This document shows positions 10,801 through 18,288 of a stretch of 64,000 bases of DNA, piece after piece (the first letter of the stretch is position 1; each line of letters opens with the position of its first letter). The DNA lies in contig JBBIUV010000017.1 of NCBI GenBank assembly GCA_037440065.1, forward strand, positions 434,001 through 498,000, in the 5' to 3' direction. The notes under the pieces are model-generated. The model was not told the DNA's origin and ran no database searches. It worked only from the letters and a program-made list of their open reading frames with translations. A program made the translations under genes and the position numbers. The DNA comes from UBA1563 sp037440065. GTDB taxonomy: Bacteria > Bacteroidota > Ignavibacteria > Ignavibacteriales > Ignavibacteriaceae.

Positions 10801-11975
10801 CATCGATTGCCGCCATCGACAGTTCCAAAAAGAGTTGCGCCGTTTGAATTATCCGATGAGACATAAAGCTTTGAAGTATCAGAAGGAGCAATGGCAATTT
10901 CCATTCTTCCACCACTTAAATTTTGGTTATTTGTCGCGAACCATGTTTCTCCAGCATCGTAGGATTTGAATACTCCCACACCGTTTGCAGCAGCATAAAG
11001 AGTTTTAAAATTTAGAGGATTCGCAATAACATGATCGATGTTTCCGGTTGATGAAGTTTTTACCCAAGTAGTTCCACCGTCCTTTGTTTTGAAGATACCT
11101 CTACTTGTTCCAACAACAACTACATTTTCATTGTTGGGGTCTACGACTAATCTATTCACATAATAAAAATCACTTTTGTTTGCAGTTGCAGCCAGCTGGG
11201 TCCAGGTTTCACCTCTATCAGTAGATTTGAAAATTCCGTTTCCACTAATTGCATCAACATTAAAAAATCCCTCTCCAGTACCGGCATATAAAATATTTTT
11301 GTTTGATTGCGCCTGTGCAAGTGTTGTTGTCGATAGATTTGGTAATTGTGCGGTTAGATCGCGCCAGGTAATTCCTGCATTTGTGGTTTTCCAGATACCC
11401 CCACCAACTGAGCCTACATACCATGTATTCTTTGTAACGTCATCAGAATCAACAACAATTCCCCGGGTTCTGCCACCGACATTCGCAGGTCCTCTTTCAA
11501 CCCAGTTTAGGTTTGCAGCTATTTTCATGAATGAGGTGTTACTTTTCAATTTATTATATTCTACAAATTGGTAGTTAGGTTGATATGTCGGTTCGGATTT
11601 TCCAGTAGCTGTACGAATCATTTTTTGAATTTTGGCAAACATATCCGGACTGTCAAATCTTTTTCCGCTTTCCATCATCTTTTCTCTTTCAGAATCTCTT
11701 CGCGGTCTTGTTTCAACTTTAGTAATTAAGGGATCTTTCATTTTAGAACTTCCAACTTTTGCAACAGCAGGTGTCTGTCTAATTGGTGAAACAGAAGCTT
11801 TTTTTGCAATTGTTTTATTTGCTTCAACCGGTTTTGAGTCCAGAGCACTTAAAGTAGAAGTTGCACTTTTCTTTGAAGACAGCGTTTTCTCGGTGTTAAG
11901 CATTTTCGAACATAAGAAAAATGCCGCCAAGGAGGTAAGGCTAAAAAGTGAAAGAATGAGAAATGTTTTTTTCAT
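7854..11975 (-). CDS. Secreted sortilin/BNR beta-propeller protein with T9SS sorting domain
   Basis: A 1373-residue exported protein. Residues 1-22 form a signal peptide, followed by a low-complexity Ser/Lys/Thr linker to about 130. Asp-box/BNR units of the S-x-D-x-G-x-T-W type recur at about 195-440 (STDRGETW, SYDAGETW, TVDGGNRW). They resume at about 640-1010 after an inserted domain of roughly 190 residues. This is the VPS10/sortilin-like propeller often annotated as glycosyl hydrolase-like. A beta-rich region follows. The last ~80 residues are a type A por-secretion sorting domain (SQNYPNPFNPST, ending KKLILMK), so the protein should cross the outer membrane by type IX secretion and be attached or released. 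The ligand is unknown. No T9SS component gene lies in the window. Confidence 0.92.
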   Translation of the reverse strand: MKKTFLILSLFSLTSLAAFFLCSKMLNTEKTLSSKKSATSTLSALDSKPVEANKTIAKKASVSPIRQTPAVAKVGSSKMKDPLITKVETRPRRDSEREKMMESGKRFDSPDMFAKIQKMIRTATGKSEPTYQPNYQFVEYNKLKSNTSFMKIAANLNWVERGPANVGGRTRGIVVDSDDVTKNTWYVGSVGGGIWKTTNAGITWRDLTAQLPNLSTTTLAQAQSNKNILYAGTGEGFFNVDAISGNGIFKSTDRGETWTQLAATANKSDFYYVNRLVVDPNNENVVVVGTSRGIFKTKDGGTTWVKTSSTGNIDHVIANPLNFKTLYAAANGVGVFKSYDAGETWFATNNQNLSGGRMEIAIAPSDTSKLYVSSDNSNGATLFGTVDGGNRWSEVFDKTGASEDWLGGQGWYDNTIAVNPYDADLVYVGGIDLWKMQISKDSTTGISSIEKDSMEVKFSFAPTGLPYENGGVGTGDDYWKSNTLAPADLFSVELRFGPGKSQKAARFINATMDYQNYVTVPFEAWDIKNNKQLMVSFQDVNKSGGFNLTGLNGDKIHFHNLPYDSTQPDVNIAKTNGIKYKNNFVIGLRNAVGVTWDATKLPNAYLRINVTYLTSLLRTPVAITDAYGRHSGTQANVHPDQHNIVCVPMDETSKSFKLINGNDGGVAISTDGGTTFKEVGDNGYNTSQFYGVDKMSGAQAYFGGMQDNGTYFSDPSLGNANAATKYNFVIGGDGFEVVWNPKDPLKMIGGSQYNGLSRTVDGWKTSETPNKGFDDLGNATNSPFITKIAGSKQDPDLLFVISRKGVYRSDNFAENWVLTPITTSFDNGGYFTLAQVAISSASPQVVWAGVNMNAAGKVQVSKDGGLSFTATNNYSKDMSLLAGFDTHPLDPATAYAIFGSQGSPKILRTTNYGGAWTDITGFTSSTTSTNGFPDVATFCVQVMPYDPNIIWAGTEIGIIESTDNGVSWHYSNNGFPAASVWDMKIVDDEVVVATHGRGIWSVALPELANYKPLPVTLSPRINGNVYQGKNGIVVNTSLRSPYDSTQVFVEGVKQFSFGSSSIVDTSLVFSYSGTGLKKFQLVAYKDGKAYKSGLVSVNLIEILAARSGYVNDFNSATTDLVGDYTVTTPAGFSNGAVHSAHPYGTNKDLIYTLRIPIIVAATNATLKYDDIAIVEPGDPGSVFGDSNFWDYVIVEASKGGEWIPLLPGYDCRSDASWLAAFNSSTSGAPSMFKTHTVNLLDKFNAGDEILIRFRLFADQFVDGWGWAIDNLRIQEGLVGVENETMPTQFELSQNYPNPFNPSTVIKYALPKEEKVTLKVYNNVGELVATLVNEVQSVGVHQVTFNASKLASGVYFYKIEAGAFNQTKKLILMK

Positions 11976-12003
11976 AACTTTGCCCTAATTATTTGTTGCT
12001 TAA

Positions 12004-12429
12004 TTATTCATTAATTTTTTGTTTTGTTTTAACGTTAAACCGATAACCTGATTTTTGTACTTTTGTTTCATTCAATTTTACGGTACCCGGGAAATTTTGT
12101 ATTTCTATTTCATAACGAGCCGACCATTTGACTGAACCAAGCGGCACGTTGTCTTCTAAAATTATTTCATTTATTGCTTTTTCAAAGATGAAAAATTTTA
12201 TTCGGGTTTGGGTTGCAGATTTAGATCGACTTAAAACAAGAGCATATTCCTTCGTTTCATTTTCTAGGATCTCAAATCCAGCACCAAATTTTTCCGAAGC
12301 TAATTCATGAATAGAGAGTTGCCTTTGAGTTTGGTTTTCACTACTCCGGTTTTCACAATTGAAGTTTAAAGAAACACAAGAACTTAAAAAAAGTTGAAAG
12401 AATAAAATAGATAAGATGGGTGCCTTCAT
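12004..12429 (-). CDS. Predicted lipoprotein of unknown function
   Basis: A 141-residue protein with a lipoprotein signal peptide: hydrophobic residues 4-15 followed by the lipobox LSSC, with C18 as the likely acylated residue. The mature part is beta-rich and ends in a basic tail. No domain is recognised. It lies 28 bases upstream of the T9SS propeller gene on the same strand and may be co-transcribed with it, so a role in presenting or maturing that protein is possible but unproven. Confidence 0.65.
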   Translation of the reverse strand: MKAPILSILFFQLFLSSCVSLNFNCENRSSENQTQRQLSIHELASEKFGAGFEILENETKEYALVLSRSKSATQTRIKFFIFEKAINEIILEDNVPLGSVKWSARYEIEIQNFPGTVKLNETKVQKSGYRFNVKTKQKINE

Positions 12430-12650
12430 TTATATATTTTAATTGTTGGTTGAAATTAATTATTATTTAATTTATTTCAAACTGAACTACACTTTTATGT
12501 GATTTAACGGACGGATAGCCTGAACTGATTTTTGAAGATTAAATTAAGAGTAAAGCTATTGCAGATTTCCACTAGTAAAGTTCAACTTCATTAAGGTGGA
12601 CGTGAAAGCTCGATAATAACCTATACTGTCTTGAGATGTGGTTACATTAT

Positions 12651-12685
12651 AAAATAAAAAGTGCGAACTTGAACCAAATCCGCAC
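12651..12685 (-). terminator. Terminator after tRNA-Thr
   Basis: On the minus strand GTGCG pairs with CGCAC around a 15-base loop and is followed by a T-rich run (complement of 12651-12660). It starts 7 bases past the 3' end of the tRNA. The stem is short, so efficiency may be modest. Confidence 0.6.
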
Positions 12686-12691
12686 CAATTG

Positions 12692-12764
12692 AGCCACCTA
12701 TGCGACTCGAACGCACGACCTGCTCATTACGAGTGAGCTGCTCTACCAACTGAGCTAAGGTGGC
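12692..12764 (-). tRNA. tRNA-Thr (anticodon CGT)
   Basis: A complete cloverleaf on the minus strand. Acceptor arms GCCACCT/AGGTGGC pair perfectly and the D-arm reads GCTCAGTTGGTAGAGC. The anticodon stem GCTCA/TGAGC encloses loop CTCGTAA with anticodon CGT (reads ACG, Thr). The T-arm contains GTTCGAGTC. The 3' CCA is not encoded. It lies 56 bases downstream of the COX24-like gene and may share its transcript. Confidence 0.95.
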
Positions 12765-12820
12765 AGAAAATGTACAATGGAAATAGATGAATGGCTCCTC
12801 ATCCATCATACATTAAAAAA

Positions 12821-12916
12821 CTATCTTACTCTTTTTTTATGACGATTTTTTCTAAGTCTCTTTTTTCTTTTGTGGGTGGACATTTTGTGTCCTTTTCTTT
12901 TTTTACCGCAAGGCAT
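12821..12916 (-). CDS. 31-residue COX24/AURKAIP1-type small ribosomal protein
   Basis: A 31-codon reading frame, MPCGKKRKGHKMSTHKRKKR then LRKNRHKKRVR: almost entirely Lys, Arg and His. This closely resembles the tiny conserved proteins of Bacteroidota/Chlorobi annotated as AURKAIP1/COX24-domain proteins. They are related to mitochondrial mS38 and to actinobacterial bS22, which sit on the small ribosomal subunit. The identification rests on remembered family sequence. The gene lies between the zinc-ribbon/TPR gene (20 bases upstream) and tRNA-Thr, in a translation- and nucleoid-related cluster. It is far below usual gene-calling length. Confidence 0.82.
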   Translation of the reverse strand: MPCGKKRKGHKMSTHKRKKRLRKNRHKKRVR

Positions 12917-12935
12917 TGACGAACTCCTGTTTAAT

Positions 12936-13865
12936 TTAATGTGATGTTAATAATTCTTTTGCTTTTTTTCCAATTTCGGAATTTGGATCAAGGTTTACAG
13001 CTTTCTGCAGCCATACCTTCGATTTTTCAATATTTCCCTTTGCCAAATTAACTATTCCTAAATTCATATGTGCAATTTGATGTCTCGGATTTACTGTTAT
13101 GGCTTTTTCCATTAGAGGAATTGCATCATCATATTTTTGTAAATCGAAGTAACAAACACCCATATCTACCAATACATCGGCGTTGCTAGGAAATTTAGTA
13201 AGGTATTTCTTATAAAGTTCAATAGCATCCTGTTTGAAACCCGAATCATTTTTAAGGTGTGCTAACTGAAGAACTAGATCAAAATTATTTGGTTCGGATT
13301 TTAGTTGAGCATCTAACTGATTGATTCTATCTATGCTGGCTAAATCTATTCCTGAACTTGGAGCTTGGTTGGTTGCCGGGAAATTCTCTGCGGTTACTTC
13401 TGGTTCATCAAAAACACCTGCAAAATACAATATCAACAAGGCAAACAATAAGATTCCTGCAAAGACAGACGCTATTTTTTTTGTATCGAATTCAGAAGAG
13501 TTTTTCTGCGGAACATTTACATCCGCTTGTTCACGCTTGTAGTGTTTGTTTTTCTGATTTTGTTTTTTTCTATTGTAGTTAGTGTCTTTATTTTCTTTAA
13601 CTGTTATAGAAACCTTTTCAACCGGTTTAGGAGATGATTTTTGAGTTTGCCGGATTTCAGTTTTTGAACCTACAAGATTGGCTCCGCATGACACACAAAA
13701 TCTTGCATCAACTTCGTTCTCCTCACCGCATGCATTACAAATTAATTGTTCAAGATTTTGTTGCGTGCTTTCTTCTTTTTGAACTTCTTCCAAAGAACTT
13801 CCACAATTGGGGCAAAATTTAAATTTTTCGTCTATCTCGATGTTACAGCTTTGACAAAGATGCAC
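12936..13865 (-). CDS. Double zinc-ribbon, single-TM, TPR protein
   Basis: A 309-residue protein if started at the GTG at 13865. That start follows GGAG by about 10 bases and lies one base after the HU stop; a longer frame would overlap HU by 79 bases. Two zinc ribbons open the protein (CQSCN...FCPNCG and CNACG...FCVSCG), giving four CxxC pairs. A Lys/Gln-rich linker follows, then one membrane helix (about residues 150-170, FAGILLFALLILYFAGVF) and a C-terminal block of three or four tetratricopeptide repeats. The cytosolic ribbons and extracytoplasmic TPRs suggest a scaffold; the partner is unknown. Coupling to HU suggests co-expression. Confidence 0.78.
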   Translation of the reverse strand: MHLCQSCNIEIDEKFKFCPNCGSSLEEVQKEESTQQNLEQLICNACGEENEVDARFCVSCGANLVGSKTEIRQTQKSSPKPVEKVSITVKENKDTNYNRKKQNQKNKHYKREQADVNVPQKNSSEFDTKKIASVFAGILLFALLILYFAGVFDEPEVTAENFPATNQAPSSGIDLASIDRINQLDAQLKSEPNNFDLVLQLAHLKNDSGFKQDAIELYKKYLTKFPSNADVLVDMGVCYFDLQKYDDAIPLMEKAITVNPRHQIAHMNLGIVNLAKGNIEKSKVWLQKAVNLDPNSEIGKKAKELLTSH

Positions 13866-13866
13866 G

Positions 13867-14166
13867 TTAGTTTGTCTCCTTTTCGGCCATCCCCTTACTA
13901 ACTGCGGTCTTAAAATCTTTTGAAAACTTAAAGACAGGCACAAAATGTTCAGCTACATTCACTTTTTCTCCGGTTTTAGGGTTTCTAGCCAAACGAGCTG
14001 ATTTTTTTCTTACTTTAAATGTACCAAATCCTCTAATTTCAATTCCTTTACCGGCTTTTAGAGATTCAATCACACTGTTAAAAAAACCTTCGATAACAGC
14101 TTCCGTTTCCAATTTTGTTAAACCGGTTCCAGTAGCAACAATATCAACTAAGTCAGCTTTTGTCAT
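13867..14166 (-). CDS. HU/IHF-family DNA-binding protein
   Basis: A 99-residue histone-like protein starting TKADLVDIVATGTGLTK. The beta-arm region is recognisable as GKGIEIRGFGTFKVRKKSARLARNP-type sequence, with the conserved RNPKTGE loop whose proline intercalates into DNA. Length matches HU/IHF subunits. The basic C-terminal extension KDFKTAVSKG is normal. It bends and compacts DNA. HU versus IHF cannot be decided by eye, so no symbol is given. It is the first gene of a minus-strand run with the zinc-ribbon/TPR gene. Confidence 0.92.
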   Translation of the reverse strand: MTKADLVDIVATGTGLTKLETEAVIEGFFNSVIESLKAGKGIEIRGFGTFKVRKKSARLARNPKTGEKVNVAEHFVPVFKFSKDFKTAVSKGMAEKETN

Positions 14167-14365
14167 TGTAATTCCTTTTTAGGGCTAAAATCTTTCTAAG
14201 TATTTATAAATGAACAAGTTAAATTAATGAATTCGTTAAAGAAAAACAAAAGATTTTACTCTCCAACAATTCCTTTGGCAATTTATGGGTTGTCTCGATA
14301 TGAGATACCTTCTCAAAAAAATCTTTTTTTTTACCCCTAAATGTCACTTTTTTGTTTTTTTTTAA

Positions 14366-14382
14366 TTGGCACGCCAATTGGA
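14366..14382 (+). promoter_or_regulatory. Sigma-54-like (-24/-12) promoter
   Basis: TTGGCACG, four bases, then TTGGA. The -24 half is a perfect match to the RpoN consensus TTGGCACG, and the conserved GG is 10 bases from the -12 dinucleotide, as required. The -12 half reads TTGG rather than TTGC. The same bases form an inverted repeat (AATTGGC/GCCAATT, 14364-14379), so an operator is an alternative reading. The expected transcript start is near 14393, 20 bases before the ATG at 14414. Confidence 0.55.
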
Positions 14383-14413
14383 TAAATGGGTAAAGATTAA
14401 ATCAGAGGATATC

Positions 14414-14902
14414 ATGGAACTAATACCTATTATAAAATTGACCTTAGTGATCTTTGCTACTGTAGTTTTCTTCATCATTCTAATTTCGTATATGATCTAC
14501 AAAGCAAAAGAAAAAAGAACAGTTCGCCCTTGGAACAAAGAGAGTGAAAAGGAGAATATCGGCAAAAGCCGTTCAGCTCATATTCACAGCGAAAAAGCTG
14601 TTCATCGGAATCAATACTCCGAACTTGTCAATAAAGATCTCCTCCATTTTGTTCCGCAGCGTGAGACAAGAAGAGTTCCTGTTTTAGCACATGCAGAACC
14701 CCGTTCCAGAGCAAGATTTAAAGTAGTGAATGAAGAGCAGTTGAACTATAAAATTTATCAAACAAGAGTTGAAAAGCCGAGAGCGTTTTATTATCCGGGA
14801 AACCAGGCAATGAAAGCATTTGCTTTTCCTGCTAACTCAGCAAATATCCTTGATAGTTATTCTCTTTCAAATGAGCCTTTACGTAAACTTGCATTAAAAT
14901 AA
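14414..14902 (+). CDS. Single-TM protein with a basic cytoplasmic tail, unknown function
   Basis: A 162-residue protein. The ATG at 14414 is chosen because AGAGG lies 5 bases upstream; a longer frame from 14366 would run through the promoter-like element. Residues 4-28 are one strongly hydrophobic helix, followed by YKAKEKRTVRPW and a long, Arg/Lys/Ser-rich, probably disordered tail. No family is recognised. A perfect terminator follows, so it is monocistronic. Confidence 0.65.
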   Translation: MELIPIIKLTLVIFATVVFFIILISYMIYKAKEKRTVRPWNKESEKENIGKSRSAHIHSEKAVHRNQYSELVNKDLLHFVPQRETRRVPVLAHAEPRSRARFKVVNEEQLNYKIYQTRVEKPRAFYYPGNQAMKAFAFPANSANILDSYSLSNEPLRKLALK

Positions 14903-14924
14903 TTGACTTCAAAGTTCGTAAATT

Positions 14925-14953
14925 AAAGCCACGTAAAAACGTGGCTTTATTAT
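14925..14953 (+). terminator. Rho-independent terminator
   Basis: AAAGCCACGT, a four-A loop, ACGTGGCTTT, then a T-rich tail: a 10-bp perfect stem 22 bases past the stop of the single-TM protein gene. Confidence 0.88.
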
Positions 14954-14971
14954 TTTAAACAGAGGATGAAG

Positions 14972-15334
14972 ATGAAACAATTTGAATTACAAAAAAATCC
15001 CTTCGTCGTCCCTACAACGGATGGCAAATTGATTGAAGAACATTTTGGTATGGCAAGCATTAACTGTGGTGATTTTAGTTTCGCTTACATGATTGCTCCT
15101 CCGGGGTGGAGTGAACCGTTCCAAACGCCAGAATTTGATGAAGTTACCTTCGTTTTTTCGGGGAAGAAGAAAATTGAGGTTGGAAATGAAATGATATTTT
15201 TAGAGAAGGGACATTCAATCTGCATAAAAAAGGGTTCAAGTGTTAGATACTCAAACCCTTTTAACGAACCTTGCGAATATGTTTCTGTTTGTATTCCGGC
15301 TTTCACACTGGAAAGGGTGAAAAGAGAAAAATAA
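14972..15334 (+). CDS. Small cupin-fold protein
   Basis: A 120-residue single-domain cupin. The ATG at 14972 is preferred over that at 14966 because the ribosome site AGAGG (14961-14965) would touch the earlier one. The barrel is recognisable: FDEVTFVFSGKKKIEVGNE for motif 1 and FLEKGHSICIKKGSSVRYSNP for motif 2. The usual two motif-1 metal histidines are absent (E/T instead), so it may bind a ligand rather than do metal catalysis. It converges on the IMPDH/GMP-reductase family gene with only 5 bases between stops. Confidence 0.72.
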   Translation: MKQFELQKNPFVVPTTDGKLIEEHFGMASINCGDFSFAYMIAPPGWSEPFQTPEFDEVTFVFSGKKKIEVGNEMIFLEKGHSICIKKGSSVRYSNPFNEPCEYVSVCIPAFTLERVKREK

Positions 15335-15339
15335 AAATT

Positions 15340-16356
15340 CTAAGCTTTCGGCAATCTCTCTAAATAAGAACTGTTGCTCAAAACGGTAAACGTTTCTGTT
15401 TTTCGTAATTCATCAAGAGATAGACAGTTCATATAACTCATCGCACTTCTCAAACCGTCCGAGATGCTGTTTATAACATTTCGGACAGTTCCTTTATAAG
15501 CTACCATTGTTTCCTCTCCTTCGATAAATTCATTTTTCATCTTTACGCCAAATGAAGCGGAACCACGATATTTTTTCCAAAGTTGTCCATTGTATTTAAT
15601 TACTTCGCCCGGAGTTTCCTTTGTCCCCGCAAGCATTCTCCCCAACATAGCAACATCTGCACCGAGCGAGATTGCTTTTGCCACATCTCCGGCGCTTTTT
15701 ATTCCCCCATCCGCAATAATTTTAATCTTCAAATTATCTTTTTGTCTAGTATAAAGTACGTCTAATATTGATGAGACCTGTCCAATCCCTATTCCAGTTT
15801 GAATTGAAGTTGAACAAACACTACCGCTCCCTATTCCAACCCGAACCGCATCAGCGCCGGCGTCTTCCAACTGTTTTAATGTTGCCCCATTTGCGATATT
15901 TCCGACAATTAATTTTACGTCGAAGTGTTTTTTTACTTCTTCTGTTTTATTTAGAACTTCTTTGTTGCTTGCGTTTGCTGTATCAAGGCAGATGATCATT
16001 TTGCGAGAAGCTAATTTTTCAATAGTTGATAAATCTGTATTTAAACCTATCGAAACGCTTCTAATTTTTTCAGTCCCAGCTTCAGTAGTAAGAACATTTG
16101 AAAGTGAAGAATCAAACCGGTTAAGAATTCCCAGACAGCCGGAGTTTGTGAGCTCTGTAGCCATATCCAACCCGGTTACAGTATCCATTGGACTTGATAA
16201 AATCGGAAGACTTAATTTGGCTCCTAAAAAATCACACGCGGTAATCGGTTCATTCCGTGATTTAACTCTGGAAATTTCTGTAGGCACAAGGCTGATGTCA
16301 TCATAGGTTAATGACTGGTAAAATTCATTCAAATCTTTTTTTGTGTAGATTTTCAT
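15340..16356 (-). CDS. IMP dehydrogenase/GMP reductase family enzyme
   Basis: A 338-residue TIM-barrel nucleotide oxidoreductase. The family signature VRVGIGSGSVCSTS places the catalytic cysteine at C181, and DGGIKSAGDVAKAISLGAD plus ML-GRMLAGT and YRGSAS are the phosphate-binding loops. There is no CBS pair between strands, and the RY dyad of the IMPDH flap is not visible before the EGEETMVAYKG segment. This favours GMP reductase (GMP to IMP plus ammonia, NADPH-dependent) or a short IMPDH-like paralogue. The residues after the catalytic Cys are STS rather than TTR. It follows the oligopeptidase gene by 11 bases and is probably co-transcribed. Confidence 0.85.
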   Translation of the reverse strand: MKIYTKKDLNEFYQSLTYDDISLVPTEISRVKSRNEPITACDFLGAKLSLPILSSPMDTVTGLDMATELTNSGCLGILNRFDSSLSNVLTTEAGTEKIRSVSIGLNTDLSTIEKLASRKMIICLDTANASNKEVLNKTEEVKKHFDVKLIVGNIANGATLKQLEDAGADAVRVGIGSGSVCSTSIQTGIGIGQVSSILDVLYTRQKDNLKIKIIADGGIKSAGDVAKAISLGADVAMLGRMLAGTKETPGEVIKYNGQLWKKYRGSASFGVKMKNEFIEGEETMVAYKGTVRNVINSISDGLRSAMSYMNCLSLDELRKTETFTVLSNSSYLERLPKA

Positions 16357-16367
16357 TTGTTCCTCGT

Positions 16368-18176
16368 TTAATTGATAAGTTTTTCTATTTCATCTAGAAT
16401 GAAAGACATTTTATTTATCGTAGCAAATATTGGTTCGGAAGAAGTCATATCAACTCCGGCATCTTTTAAAATGTCAAGTGAATATTTGGAACTGCCGCTA
16501 TTTAAAAATCCGAGATATTTTTTCACTGCTGTCTCTCCCTCATTTTTTACTTTTTGAACAAGTAACTCGGAAGCAGCGAATCCCGTTGCATATTGGTAAA
16601 CGTAAAAATTATAATAAAAATGTGGAATCCTCGCCCATGTATATTCTTCTTCCACATCCACAAACATTTCATTTCCCCAATATTTTTGGTAGAGATTTTT
16701 ATACAAGTTACGAAAATCATTTGCTGTTAACGAAGCTCCCGCTTCAACTTGTCTATGAATTTCAGATTCATATTCTGCAAACATTGTCTGGCGATAGAAG
16801 GTGGTTGTAACATTGTTCAAATATTTTTCGTACAAGAATAACTTTTCTTCCTTACTCCGGCTCTGTTCCAAAAGATATTCGAGCAAAAGAGATTCGTTAA
16901 ACGTTGATGCAACTTCCGCAAGAAAGATGGAATAATTAGCGTAGATGTATGGTTGTGAAGTGCCAGTATAAAATGAATGCATATTATGCCCCATCTCATG
17001 TGCTAATGTAAAGACATCATTCAACTGATTATTCCAATTCAGGAGAACGTATGGATGAACTCCATAAGTCGTGCCCGAAGAATAAGCTCCACTTCGCTTT
17101 GAGCGTGTTTCAAAAACATCAATCCATCTTTCCGAAAACGCCCGCTCTAAAGTTTGCAAATAATTTTTTCCAAGTGGCTGGAGCGCTTTTTTAACAAGTT
17201 GAACTGATTCATCATAAGAATATTTCTTTTCTTCAAAAGGAAAAACCGACACATAAGTATCAAATGGATGAATTTTTTCGAGCTTAAGAATTTTCTTTTT
17301 TAGTTCAGTCCAACGATGCATTGGTTCAAAATTTTGACTTACTGTTTCAACTAAATTGTCGTAAACATCGGTCGAAATATTGTTCCGGAATAAAGAGGCT
17401 TCGCGGGCAGAATTAAAATTTTTCACTTTCGCAGTAAAAATATTTCCTTTAATATTTCCCATCAACAAAGAAGAAAGAGTGTTTGCATATTGCATAAAAG
17501 GCTTATAATAAGCCTTGTAAGCCGCCTCACGAAAAGTTCTATTGTCTGAATATAAAGCCGAATAAAATCTTCCGTGTGAAATTTCAAATTCATTTCCTGT
17601 CCCATCATCAATTTTAGGGAATTGAAGATCAGCGTTAGTGAAAAGGGAAAATGTTGTTTGAGGTATGTTTTTTAATTCAGCGGTTAATGCAAGAATTTTT
17701 TCTTCCTCCGAAGTTAAAGTGTGAGATTTTTCGCGAAAAAGATCATCAAAAAAATGGATGTATTTCTTAAGTTCGTCTTTTTCTCGACACCATTTCTCGA
17801 TGGTTTCCTTCGAAAGTTTTAATATCTCCGGCTTGAAGAATGAGGTATTTGATGAATAATCGGTGAGCAAAGTTTTTACCCTGCTGTCCATCGATTGATA
17901 CTTTGCTACGGTCATGTCTGAATCCTTGGAAAGCATCACATAAAGATGGAGTCGCTCCAAAATAATTCCCACTTCCTCTTCCAGCTTTAAATAGTTAAGA
18001 ATATTGTTGTGGGTTTCTGTTAAAATTCCCTCAAATTTCTTGAGCTCATGAATTTTTGCTTCAACCGATTTAAAAGAATCTTCCCAGATTTCATCGGATT
18101 CAAAAATATCGGTTAATTTCCATTTATATTGAGCCTCAATTTCATCTCTCAGAGGTAAAGTCCCAGATTCAGACAT
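16368..18176 (-). CDS. pepF: Oligoendopeptidase F (M3 metallopeptidase)
   Basis: A 602-residue zinc endopeptidase of family M3B. The HEXXH site HEMGH is at residues 393-397, with the third ligand E421 in FLAEVAS. The C-terminal HFYYNFYVYQYATGFAAS segment and the IPHFYYNF pocket are typical of PepF, as is the length (about 600). It has no signal peptide, so it should hydrolyse peptides of roughly 7-17 residues in the cytoplasm. A promoter-like TATATTTG lies 34 bases upstream, and the purine enzyme gene follows closely. Confidence 0.94.
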   Translation of the reverse strand: MSESGTLPLRDEIEAQYKWKLTDIFESDEIWEDSFKSVEAKIHELKKFEGILTETHNNILNYLKLEEEVGIILERLHLYVMLSKDSDMTVAKYQSMDSRVKTLLTDYSSNTSFFKPEILKLSKETIEKWCREKDELKKYIHFFDDLFREKSHTLTSEEEKILALTAELKNIPQTTFSLFTNADLQFPKIDDGTGNEFEISHGRFYSALYSDNRTFREAAYKAYYKPFMQYANTLSSLLMGNIKGNIFTAKVKNFNSAREASLFRNNISTDVYDNLVETVSQNFEPMHRWTELKKKILKLEKIHPFDTYVSVFPFEEKKYSYDESVQLVKKALQPLGKNYLQTLERAFSERWIDVFETRSKRSGAYSSGTTYGVHPYVLLNWNNQLNDVFTLAHEMGHNMHSFYTGTSQPYIYANYSIFLAEVASTFNESLLLEYLLEQSRSKEEKLFLYEKYLNNVTTTFYRQTMFAEYESEIHRQVEAGASLTANDFRNLYKNLYQKYWGNEMFVDVEEEYTWARIPHFYYNFYVYQYATGFAASELLVQKVKNEGETAVKKYLGFLNSGSSKYSLDILKDAGVDMTSSEPIFATINKMSFILDEIEKLIN

Positions 18177-18210
18177 AAAAAAATCACTTTAAATTATAAT
18201 AAAATCGCCC

Positions 18211-18218
18211 CAAATATA
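18211..18218 (-). promoter_or_regulatory. Bacteroidota-type -7 promoter element for pepF
   Basis: On the minus strand the octamer reads TATATTTG, an exact match to TAnnTTTG, 34 bases before the pepF ATG. It lies inside an inverted repeat CCCCAA/TTGGGG (18208-18213 and 18224-18229) that could be an operator. A clear -33 TTG is not present at the right spacing. Confidence 0.4.
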
Positions 18219-18288
18219 CGAAGTTGGGGGAATTCCCTCATATTCAGCTAAAACAATCCGCTAAATACATCTTTACTATCAATTTTTT

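Noticed and set aside
11632..11988. A 118-codon plus-strand frame antisense to the start of the T9SS propeller gene
   Set aside because: Its codons mirror a Ser/Lys/Thr-rich low-complexity linker on the real strand, there is no ribosome site, and the minus-strand gene is clearly real.
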